Shown: positions 1 through 8,479 of the stretch, in pieces | Position numbering within the stretch: position 1 is the first letter of the stretch | Layout: the number at the start of each line of letters is the position of its first letter | Source: Sodiomyces alkalinus F11 | Taxonomy: Eukaryota > Ascomycota > Sordariomycetes > Glomerellales > Plectosphaerellaceae | Direction of reading: 5' to 3' | Assembly: GCF_003711515.1 (NCBI RefSeq) | Contig: NW_021167082.1 | Coordinates: 2,597,691-2,661,690 of the forward strand | DNA: 64,000 bases | Made by a program: the position numbers and the translations under genes | The notes under the pieces: model-generated | Database searches by the model: none | What the model saw: only the letters and a program-made list of their open reading frames with translations | Told to the model about the DNA's origin: nothing

Positions 1-615
1 TGCGGTCCTTCTAAAAATATAAGACTAAGTAGCTATTAAGGTAATTAGGCTATTAATAGTATAGAAAAGTCAAAATTATAAGGAATCAGTATAAATCAGT
101 TATTATTATATAATCGTAGTTATTATATAAGGGACCTCCGCAATATATCTCTTATATCCTCGACCCTAATTTCGTAGTATCGCCCTTTAGACTAAGTAAA
201 TTCTTTATATTAAGGGCTTTACCTCCTCCGTAAATAGAAAGGCTACTAAAGCGGTAGCGTTTTTATTATCTAAATAAAAGAAAATATTATTATCGCTCTT
301 CTTCTTCTTCTCCTTATCCTCCTCCTCCTTTATCGCCCTTAGGTCGGGCGAACCGCTAGTCCTATTATTACTTAATATTAAGGTAACGGCCCCGGACAAA
401 CTACAAAGGATACCGTCCTCCCTTTATTACTCGATACTTAGATTCATTAAATCCTCCTTTTCTCGACGCTTCTCTTCCTCCTTCAACTTAGCCTAGCTTT
501 ATTTATAAGGTCGGTCGTTAACTTATTCCTTACTAGCAATAAGGATAATAAGACGGGTATCTCTAAGGGGAAAGATTATATTAACCTATCTATCCTTACA
601 GGTAAAGTCTTCCTA
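1..615 (-). mobile_element. Gypsy element fragment, protease-RT linker (family of element B), inverted
   Basis: Read on the minus strand, this stretch aligns base for base over most of its length with about 40465-41050 of element B, which is on the plus strand. That is the poorly conserved segment between the protease and the reverse transcriptase. The frame 399-205 is still open and shows the same acidic/lysine-rich stretch followed by FFYLDNKNATALVAFLF, matching FFYLDNKDTTTLVAFLF in element B. No catalytic motif lies in this piece. The fragment runs off the left window edge and ends abruptly near 612-615. The portion that should precede it is found in opposite orientation at 2190-2425. RIP is moderate. 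It is a dead fragment. Confidence 0.8.
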
Positions 616-639
616 CGCTAGCCTTAAACGGTATCTCCA

Positions 640-1255
640 CTCCTTTATAGGTGACTTAGTAACTATTTTCCGTAGCGTAACGTTATACTAGAGTAATTAG
701 CGAGCGGATCTAGTTCTAGAGAGGTAACACCGAATTAAGAAAGTGGACTTTCCTATAGCTAGAGTTCTCTTTAGCCTTATTAATTAAGAGGCTATCCTAT
801 AGGCACTCGAATAGCTTAAGATTAAGTTTATTACTATAGAAAAGGTACGTTAAAAGAAGCTATCGCGACTGTAGCTACCGGGGCCTTATAGTCCTTACGC
901 TATAATAACCTTCCTCGGCCTACCTTACTTATACGTGCTATTTAACTACTACCACAACTCCGAACCGCTTAGTATAGCGTTAATTAATCGGTATTAGCGA
1001 TCGAATTATCAGGATATAACTACTCTTACGCTTCCGCCTCCTGCCGTTAGTCCCCTTAAACCTATAGTAGTACAGGGAAAAGGCCGTCTAAAAGGCGCCG
1101 TTATAATATCTAGCACGGGAAAGAAGAAGGGCGAAGGGAAGAATAGTACTAAACGGCTTCCCTTAAGCTTTGAAATCCCGGCTATAGAGGAGCGATACGA
1201 TACCCTCCTACTTATAATAGCCCCCTACCCTAACCCTATATAAGCCTAGTATATA
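640..1255 (+). pseudogene. MULE-type transposase remnant, C-terminal part
   Basis: One frame, read through TAA/TAG stops, gives about 200 residues with the order expected for the end of fungal Mutator-like (MULE) transposases: a helical segment, a C-x(n)-GLPCxH-like segment (GLPYLYVLFNYYHNSEPL, with Cys and His codons RIP-changed to Tyr), then a basic GR.KGA tail followed by KRLP.SFEIP, near 1080-1175. GRPKGA-type tails after a SWIM-like zinc motif are typical of that superfamily. The upstream catalytic DDE part is absent and no terminal inverted repeats were seen. The assignment rests on pattern recognition only. Another possibility is an unrelated zinc-finger protein. Confidence 0.45.
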
Positions 1256-1277
1256 GGCACCTCGGTAATTTGCCCCG

Positions 1278-1475
1278 GTTTTCGAGGCCTTAGCAGAGGT
1301 TAACGAGGAACTCGAGCCTGACTCTAAGGAATATAATTTAGAGCTTATTTCTGCTAAGTTTAAGGGTAAATTAGATACGTTAGTAAGACACGCTAAGGAA
1401 GAGACGCTTAGTCGACAGGAAGAAGAGAAGGAGATAGAGGAAATTAAGGCCGTGATAGCTATTCTTAAATCCTAG
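1278..1475 (+). pseudogene. Short charged coiled-coil reading frame
   Basis: A 65-codon stop-free frame ends in TAG at 1473-1475 and encodes an acidic/lysine-rich, probably coiled-coil segment (starts VFEALAEVNEELEP, ends KEIEEIKAVIAILKS). It directly follows the transposase-like remnant, in a different frame, and could be its C-terminus after a small indel. No family is recognised. It retains more CpA than its surroundings, which is why it is still open. Confidence 0.3.
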
Positions 1476-1599
1476 GGTTATCGTGATAGTTCGTGATAGT
1501 TATTATAGTACTTTAGTTTACCCTTTAATTAACTCTCTACTACTATATCTATGTGTTTAGGTATCTAAAGTGTATATATAAAATGGTTTAGTACTTAGA

Positions 1600-1917
1600 T
1601 TATTAATTATACTAGGCAGGCCCCACTATATTACGGGCAAAATACTTATCTATACAGGCGCCCTAGTAGGGCCCTATTATCGCATTGGCACGAGCCTCGG
1701 GGGTGGGCATAGGCATCGGGGGTGGAAATCATAAGGGTGGACCCATGGTAAAATACTGGATAGGATCCAAATAAAGCAGTATTTCCGGAGGAGTACTGCC
1801 CCTTATACAAATAGGGCAAACGGTCTCGTACACGTTATAACTTTATATAATAAACACACGCAAAGATTTCCCCCAAGTCAGAAGAGTCAGAAGAGTGCAT
1901 TTTAACGTGCGACACCT
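1600..1917. other. Weakly RIPed non-coding segment, possibly an LTR remnant
   Basis: This segment has clearly more CA/TG than its flanks. It contains a GGGGGTGG-type motif repeated near 1700-1725 and a short duplication GTCAGAAGA-GTCAGAAGA near 1878-1896. A stretch resembling the copia LTR at 53590-53870 (GGATAGGATC.AAATAA) appears near 1758-1778. No coding frame was recognised. A solo or partial copia LTR is the best guess. Confidence 0.25.
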
Positions 1918-2165
1918 ATTATAACCGCGTAGATCGGTTATTAGGGACAATCTATCCAATTAGGTCGGCTGTATAATTTCTGACTAATCAGGTCAGTCGG
2001 ACCTTTTGGTCCGAACCGGTCAATCGGGCCAAATGGATGCACGTGACCGATCCGGATTATATAAGGACCGTTTCATCCGATCTTCCTATATCTAGATTTT
2101 CCCCTGTCCATCCATCTATCTACAGATTAACCATCATAATTATTATTTTTAACTTTCTAGTACCG
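1918..2165 (+). repeat. LTR-like segment with TATA box
   Basis: It begins TATTATAACCGCG, the same first 13 bases as the LTRs of element B (36271 and 51321), then diverges. It contains a 7-bp stem hairpin, TCGGACC-TTTT-GGTCCGA (1997-2014), and a TATATAAGG box near 2057. It is followed within 30 bases by a protease fragment of the element B family. The base composition is near normal. A relict gypsy LTR is inferred; the right end is uncertain. Confidence 0.35.
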
Positions 2166-2189
2166 GAACGTCCCTGCGCAGTTATACTA

Positions 2190-2425
2190 CTATCCGACTA
2201 GACCTTATAGAAAAGCTAGGATTACGGAGCCGTGTAGGGAAAAGTAGTATCGCGATTAAGGGGATTAACGATATAGATAGGGTAAACTATACGGGATATC
2301 TAAAAGAGCACCTTTAGGGTAGGGACTAGGATAGGAAAGCCTATTTTATAGTAATCGAAGAAATAGGGCCTAGGATACTTCTCGGCCTATTATTCTTACT
2401 TAATTAGCACGCCTTTTTTCTTAGA
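2190..2425 (+). mobile_element. Gypsy protease-region fragment (element B family)
   Basis: It aligns closely on the plus strand with 40230-40465 of element B, in the aspartic-protease region. It shares the segment encoding LDLIEKLGL, the following GKS.IAIKGIND motif and the stretch ending CACGCCTTTTTT. It breaks off at the boundary with the normal-composition island, at the same element position where the inverted fragment at 1-615 starts. Dead fragment with in-frame TAG/TAA. Confidence 0.75.
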
Positions 2426-2616
2426 TACTAAAAGGCAGTTTCCCCTCAATCTGGCTCCAAAAATATTTTCACCAAAACATTAATACGCTGGCGCTAGCCA
2501 TGTGCGGATTACAGGAAAAAGAAGGATTAACCCCGGTAATCAAGACTCATGGCTCCTGGAGAGGGCATTCAAGTCGCTCGTTATAGGAAGCGAAAGTGAT
2601 TGTGTACAGAGAAGAC

Positions 2617-2835
2617 CACCTAGCAACTATTTACAAACAATTGGGTATCCGCCATTTTGAAAATCGTGAACTCATGAGCAACAAGTCGATATCCATATCC
2701 TTCCAAGGTTGAACCTGCACTGAATGTCCGTACTATGGCGTTTCCCATGGCATGCAACACAGACAGGCCTTGATATTGTCCAGTACACTCCAACGGGTTG
2801 ACATATCCTTCACTGACCAACCCTGGCCGACAACC
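2617..2835 (-). CDS. Short open stretch downstream of the island gene, possible exon
   Basis: A minus-strand frame, stop-free for about 70 codons and closed by TAG near 2620, reads G.VSEGYVNPLECTGQYQG and continues with a plausible globular composition. It has no ATG near its upstream end. The frame is preceded by a possible 3' splice site (GGTCAG, about 2814), so it could be the last exon of another transcript or an alternative 3' exon of the gene at 2861-4259. It lies in normal-composition DNA. I do not recognise it. Confidence 0.25.
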
Positions 2836-2860
2836 GAATAGAGAGCGACCTCAAGTCGGC

Positions 2861-4259
2861 TTAGGCGTCGGGGTCGCTCTGAGGGCTCCCCACCAACTGA
2901 ACAAAGTCATTCGCCATAGTGACCATATTGTCTCTTGCTAAGCAGATGACTATAGCTATAGTGATGGCATTCCAGACACCCTGATCCTTCACATTGAAAG
3001 CCACCTCAACCTGGTAGCTGACTGTTGCATCCTTGTCCTCCTTGGCGGAGTCGGTGGACAGGACAAGGACCGTGCTGTGTATGATGAACATGCCGTACAA
3101 CACCGGGGGCCGCTGAGTATATCGAAGCTCAAGGCGAGCAAAAAGCTCATCATCTTCTATTTTGATTTCGACTTCGGGTTCACCTATACGCTCACCACTT
3201 GCAGCATCTGACCGTGCATCAGAGTCGTTGTCGAGTGCAGTCCGTGCTTCGGCTGTCGACAACTCGTTCCTCGTAACCGCACTCCCCGGGTCCCGGAAAC
3301 GTCGATTCCATGGCGTGGCTTCAGAAGTTGAGGATCGCCCGGGCACGGCTGGCCGATGATCGGCGAATCCATCGTCGGCTGGCGAGTCAATGCGCCAGTA
3401 TTTGCGATGCCTGGCAGCCAGAGAGGCAAGTCGATGCTGCATATACTGTTCAAGCTCGACACTGCTCTTGGTAGTGTCCACGATGTCGATTACGATGTTC
3501 GGGATGATGTCCAGATTGTCATAACCTCCATCTTGTGCAGCCCACTTGGCATACTCCTCCAGCTCTCTGAGGATCAAGGGAGGCGCTTTATCCTTCTGTC
3601 CGGTCTGCATGAGCGAACGGACGCTGGATGTAAGTTCCATAAGCCTGATCAGGGCCCTAGTGGCTGCAAGGCGTCAGAGGACCGGAAACCCAAAGGGTTC
3701 CATGCAGAGGATGCAAAGTATTCTTACCTCGGAAGTTGTTCCCTGAACGGGAAGAGATGATGGGTTGGTGAATTTCCGCGGTTGCAAACAGTATGTCCGG
3801 CATTGGAATGCCTCGAAAGTCCATATCCCAATTTTTTGGAAGAAGAGGACTATACCCTCTCATATAGAGTATCTCGAAGAGCCTCAGCTCATCATCCGCC
3901 CATGTCCTGCTAGCAGGAAACAGTCGCTTTTCATCCTCCGTGCTGTTCAAGTGTTCCAACTCGACTCTGGGCTCCAACTTACCCAGAGTATTCAAACAAC
4001 GATCAGCCCATGGTGATCCTCTTCTTTTCACACGCCCGGAGAGCACCCAGTTTCTGCTTGAGTATGAACCGGGCGAAGCCAACTCCTGGCGCCTGGCACC
4101 GATGGGAGATTGTGATGTCTGCGTACTCTGAGCCGACGAGGGTGCTGGTGAGAAGGTGGACGTGCGGGGTCCCCGTCGACTAGACGGATGTGGAGATGGC
4201 GACGGGTAAGCGAGGCCAAAGGATCTCGACATGGCATGCATGGGTACGGGATGCGACAT
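2861..4259 (-). CDS. Conserved-looking fungal protein of unknown function, two exons
   Basis: This is the only intact host-type gene in the window. Exon 1 runs 4259-3728 from an ATG (MSHPVPMHAMS). A 64-bp intron, 3727-3664, starts GTAAGA, has a CTGAC branch-like site and ends TTGCAG. Exon 2 runs 3663-2861 and ends GAC GCC TAA. Removing this intron keeps the phase and joins NNFR to ATRALIRL, giving 444 codons. The N-terminal ~70 residues are Ser/Pro-rich and probably disordered. Residues about 115-270 look globular (TWADDELRLFEILYMRG, weakly reminiscent of a SANT/Myb-like helix, then DMDFRGIPMPDILFA). A charged acidic linker follows, and the C-terminus ends SDPDA. There are no membrane segments or catalytic motifs that I recognise. 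It sits in a RIP-free island between repeats. Confidence 0.8.
3664..3727 (-). other. Intron of the 2861-4259 gene
   Basis: The 5' site is GTAAGA at 3727-3722, the branch-like CTGAC lies about 15 bases before the 3' end, and the 3' site is TTGCAG ending at 3664. Length is 64 bp, typical of filamentous ascomycetes. The alternative 3' AG at 3657 would put exon 2 out of frame. Confidence 0.8.
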
Positions 4260-4795
4260 TGGGTGTGTCGCCGGGAGTAGTTGAGTCGCTCATCCAGACA
4301 GCAAAAGTAATGAGTGTGATTGTTTGGCCAGGAGGAGACTGTGGCGTGTCAAAGGGTGGAAAAAAAAATCAACACAAATAATACGAATTAGCTCCGTGCC
4401 CTGGCAGTAATCGCTGATGGGGAAAGAGCCTCAGAATACATTGTAGTAGAGCTAATAATTTGTAGGATTTGGCAGAGAACAATAGGATGCTCGGTTTGTT
4501 AAGGGACAGAGCAGGACGCGGGGATTTTGTCCATATCGATCTCTGACGGTTGAGAATATATCTGAACGTGTTCTATTGCAAACCTAGGTAGCACTGTGAA
4601 AAGGACGATAGACCAGGCCGGGACATGCAACTTCGGGATATCAGTGTCAAAGAAAAAAGAAAACCCCCCCCCCCGAGGTTGGCGGTGAAGCTGTTGCAAC
4701 GAGTACCGGAACGGCGACTACCTACCGGGGGGGGTTGGTGGGGTTGAAGCGCAGCGTCAGGTGCCGGATATCGATGTACACCTCTACTAAGGTTT
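4260..4795. promoter_or_regulatory. Upstream region of the island gene; G/C homopolymer tracts
   Basis: About 530 bases of normal composition lie upstream of the minus-strand gene and presumably contain its promoter. No clear TATA box was seen. It contains C11 (4664-4674) and G8 (4727-4734), which could form a weak stem with each other. The small ORF at 4499-4699 has no family resemblance and spans the C tract; I do not call it. RIP-type composition resumes at about 4795. Confidence 0.4.
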
Positions 4796-4799
4796 GGTA

Positions 4800-5369
4800 G
4801 GTTAGCGCGTGTACAAACTAATATAACTAGCTAGTAACCACGGGGATTTATAAGGGTAGTAGTATAGCAAACCTATAAGAACTATGTCGAATAGACGTAA
4901 CGGGCCGGATTGCCGAGATTATAATCCGGGTAGACACCTGTAGAATATTTACTACGGATATTATAGTGGCAGGAATTCTCTGACGGTCCTGACACAGTTA
5001 TAATTATACATAATTACCTTAATTGATTTTAACCTATTTTATAACAATTTCGACTACGCTTTATCTAATAATTAATAGTCTTAATTACTAAGTGAAAACC
5101 TACTCTTTACCCTTACTACTATCGATTAAGAAGCTATCTAGCCACGCTAATATAGCAAGTCGATCTATAACTAAGATATCGGACTCTAAGCCTATTATAT
5201 ATAAAATCTATCGCGATTAGGAGCTCTAGTATAGCTTTATAAGGCTACTACTATTAATAATAACGTATAGGATTATCTACGCGCTAACGCTCCTATTCCC
5301 CCTCCTTAAAGGTCTATTTTAACCTCCTAAACTAACTTCTAAGCTTCGAATACTATCCGATAAGCAGAA
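4800..5369 (+). mobile_element. Copia element, 5' part (interrupted by gypsy A)
   Basis: The segment 4885-5250 resembles 27415-27790: a shared GACACCTG.AGAAT...GTGGCAGGA.TTCTCT.ACGGTC block followed by CTAATAATTAA.AGTCTTA. It then leads into a RIP-damaged plus-strand frame. It stops exactly at the CAGAA target duplication of gypsy A and resumes at 14417, where a copia gag and protease follow. The left boundary and the LTR are not resolved. Confidence 0.5.
5365..5369. repeat. Target-site duplication CAGAA, left copy (gypsy A)
   Basis: CAGAA directly precedes the left LTR. An identical CAGAA follows the right LTR at 14412-14416. Five-base duplications are standard for Ty3/gypsy integrases. Confidence 0.85.
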
Positions 5370-5721
5370 TGTTAAATGGGTAGTCGTAAAGAGTGAAAAG
5401 GTAGGGTTAAGTAAGGAACCAGGTAGGATTATAATAGGATCACGATAAGGAAAGTGTAGGGGTAGCTAAAGAGTTAGATTAATCGTTAGCCTCCCCTTTA
5501 AAAGGGGGAGGCTCCCTCGCTCCTTAAGACTACGCTTTACTCCTTGAGGGCTTACTTATTTACTTCCTCGAGGGCTACCTTATTTACTTCGAGGGACTAT
5601 TCTATGTACTATATAATAACTTACTTTATGTATACCGTAAGGGGTCTCGGACTAGGTATACCTAGACCCCTATAGGTTTATACTAAGGACCTATTATAAC
5701 TACTACTATAGACACCTAATA
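5370..5721 (-). repeat. Gypsy A 3' LTR (left)
   Basis: This 352-bp repeat matches 14060-14411. It contains CCTCCCCTTTTAAAAGGGGGAGG (a palindrome near 5490-5512) and a GGTATACC core near the right end. Compared with the other LTR its right part has nearly every TG converted to TA. Just inside (5722-5735) is a G-rich tract on the minus strand (GGGGGAGGTCG), a plausible polypurine primer. Confidence 0.9.
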
Positions 5722-6429
5722 TAGCGACCTCCCCCGGATACCCTTATTCTTAGGAGCGCCTAATCTATACCGGCCTCTTAGCTCCTCTAGAACCTAACCT
5801 CCGAGCCCGTCCCTAAATCCCCTAGTGCCCCGAACCGGAGCTTTTCCAGCGGGACCCTGATAGGTCCCCGATGGGTTCCTATATAAAGCCTTTTCGGCTA
5901 TAGCTTTAACCCGGATATATACCCCCTCCCTGTATCCTATTAACTAAACTACTAAAGCTAATATCCTACGCTAGGCTCCTAATAGGTTCTAGGGTGGTTT
6001 CTTCCCGGGCCTTCGGATTTACCCTTTTATCCTTCTAGGTTATCCTTTTTATCTATCTATAAAGACTCCCTCGCGTGGTATTACATAAGGCCCGATATTA
6101 ATCCTTCCGTGAATTTCGTAGCTTCTTTCTTTATACTAAAAATACGTGCTTATATAATTACCGTTAGGGGAGATATCTCGTAACCTACCGTTACTCCCTC
6201 TTCCTATTCTTTTCTTCCCCTTCTATACTTAATTTTCGATTATATTACGCCTTATAAGTTCTACCTAATCTAAGGTATCGCGTACTAATAGTTTATAGTT
6301 TCACTTAATTAATTAATTAATTAACTACTATTTCATAAGTGCTCTTATATTTTTAGTCTAAGATACTAGCTAACTATAAGATATAGTATAGTCACTATAC
6401 CTTCTTAGAAAGATAATAATAATAATAAA
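5722..6429. other. Gypsy A 3' non-coding region
   Basis: No pol-like frame was recognised. A TTAATTAATTAATTAATTAA tract lies at about 6305-6324 and an AATAATAATAATAA tract at about 6415-6428. RIP is heavy. Confidence 0.4.
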
Positions 6430-7880
6430 CGCGCCGCTACTCCTATAAGTATAACGCGAGCTTCTAAGAGGCTTAAGACCACGGCCATAGCGTTATCCTC
6501 GTAGTCCGCTAGGTAGTCTGCCCCGTAGCTAGCTACGCTATAGCCGGCTATACTAAAGCCTCCTACTTCTACTACGGCTACGCCTTTAATATCGATTACT
6601 ACGCCGTTAGTCGCTTTACGCTAAAGGGTAGTGGATATCGGTATAGGCGGGGATCTAAGGGCCCCCTATATATGTTATACGGGTAAGCGAGTAGCGATTA
6701 ATTTTAAAGAGAAGACATATACTATTAAGGCTATAATCTATCGATATACCGATAACGGTCGGCGTACTAATAAGAATTATTACTACTCTAAGTATAATAG
6801 TCTAAAGTGCCGCGTAATAAGTTATATATCTTTATTACTACTTAATCCTTATAGCCCCTCCCTTTATAGATTACTCCGTAGTCCTATTAGTCTAATACGT
6901 ATAATAGCTTCCTATTACCGGTAAGAACGCTACCCAGTAGCTATCAAAGGTTTTAGTTATCGCTATCGATAAAGGTAGCCTAAATAAGAGTCGCGGTGTA
7001 AGTATTACTATATCCCTTCGTTAGCCCTGTATAGTACCCTTATTAATCCTTTATAGTACTAGGCTATAGTAGTTCGATACTAGGTTATCCTTAGGGAGGC
7101 TTTAGATTAAGCGACGCTAAAGGTTAACCGGTTATCTACTAAGGAAGCTATAGCTACTTAGCATTAAGCTAAGGAAATTACCGACGCCTATTAGAAATCG
7201 GCGGAAAATATCCATAAAAGGCTTAATAGTATAGAGTCGATCCTTAAGTAATTCGTTGGGCTATAGTAATAGCATCTAGCCGTTAAGTAGAAACGCCTTG
7301 ATATTAAATAATAACGCCTTATATTATATAAGCGCGACCTCGTGGCCTAGGAGCGGACGGCTATTACTTTTAAGTAGATAGCTACTCTTAACCTAGCCGA
7401 GGCTTAGGCCTAGGAAGACCTGGCTATACCCTTAGAGCCTGCCTTAGCCCCCGCGGGGGTTAGCTTTATACACGATAATATATTTAGTAACGGTAGCTCT
7501 ACGTAACCTTAAGGCTTTATACCGTAAGGTCCCTAGGGTCCCCCGGATCCTTACGAAGTGCCCGATAATAACGATATAATACTAGCCTTATTAGTAAAAA
7601 AGGAGAAGAAGGCTTTAACGCCCTTAACTCCTTGATTAGAGAAGAAGAAGAAGAAGTAGAAGGCGAAAACGCCTTTATCTCTTCGGCCTTCGATACCATC
7701 CGCGGGTAGTAGGTAAAAGGAGGGAACGGCGGCTACTACTACGGGGCAGAGCTAGGTATATATAGAGGATAATAGTAATAAGGTAGCTAGGCGGGAGCCT
7801 ACCCCTCTAGACGATAAGTTAGTGGGGTTTAAGGACGCTCTTTTAGGGAAGTAATAGGATAGTATATATAGAGGAAAATA
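6430..7880 (+). pseudogene. Antisense accessory ORF in gypsy A
   Basis: Lying opposite to gag-pol, one plus-strand frame reads coherently through TAA/TAG stops for most of about 480 codons. It has an Ala/Ser/Thr-rich start and a stretch open at 6631-6924 (DIGIGGDLRAPYICYTGKR...). A Gln/Lys/Glu-rich coiled-coil-like middle covers about 7120-7440, and a Lys-rich acidic tail ends near 7880. Local frame shifts are likely around 6925-7090 and 7505. No domain is recognised. Antisense ORFs downstream of integrase occur in some plant gypsy lineages; whether this is one or a captured or nested gene cannot be decided here. A T-rich stretch follows at about 7885-7940. Confidence 0.45.
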
Positions 7881-8293
7881 GTTATTTTTTTTTAGGTTTT
7901 TCACTAGCCTTCGGGTTAGGTTTTTCCTTTTTTTTAACTAGTTTTAGGGTATTCCTATTATAACCCTAATAGTCCTAACTATGCTTTCGCTACAATATAA
8001 TAATATTAATTATATCTTAATTGTGACGGCTAATTAAGGGGAAAAGTAGAACCCTAAGGCGATAAGCTATTATACTAAATAGATAAGAACGGGGTTAGGG
8101 GCGGGAGTATTACGTTTAAGAAGAAGAATATAGATCGAGAGTAGAACGCTTAAAGGAAGGAAATAGTAACTAAGGCGATAACGCCTATATAGTTCCTGTC
8201 TAGATTAAGAGGGGGTCCCTGCCTAAGAATGTATCTCCACGACCTACTAAAAGGTTTTACTAGGTTAATTTAGCCCATTTATAGACGCTTCTC

Positions 8294-8470
8294 TCTATTA
8301 GGTCCCCTATAGGAATAGTGTATAATCCCGTTTAGTTCCCGGTATATCTCGCTATAAAAATACCGTCTACTAGAAGGGGGAGGGGGGGAGAATACGTGAT
8401 AATAACCTTATATTATCTCTATTAGGTCCCCTATAGGACTAGTGTATACACTTATATAGTTCCCGGATAG
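8294..8470. repeat. Short internal duplication in gypsy A
   Basis: CTCTATTAGGTCCCCTATAG at about 8293-8312 recurs at about 8416-8435. Each copy is followed by A/CTAGTGTAT and, about 25 bases on, TAGTTCCCGG. The period is about 123 bp. It lies just after the chromodomain, in the tail of pol. Confidence 0.6.
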
Positions 8471-8479
8471 TTTCGCCTT

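Noticed and set aside
3162..3760. Plus-strand ORFs and alternative-frame minus ORFs over the island gene
   Set aside because: They overlap the spliced gene, have no splice or domain support, and are explained by its codon composition.
5722..5738. Reading TAGCGACCTCCCCCGGA as a tRNA primer-binding site, which would make gypsy A plus-stranded
   Set aside because: RT, integrase and chromodomain all read on the minus strand. The same bases serve as a G-rich polypurine tract in that orientation.
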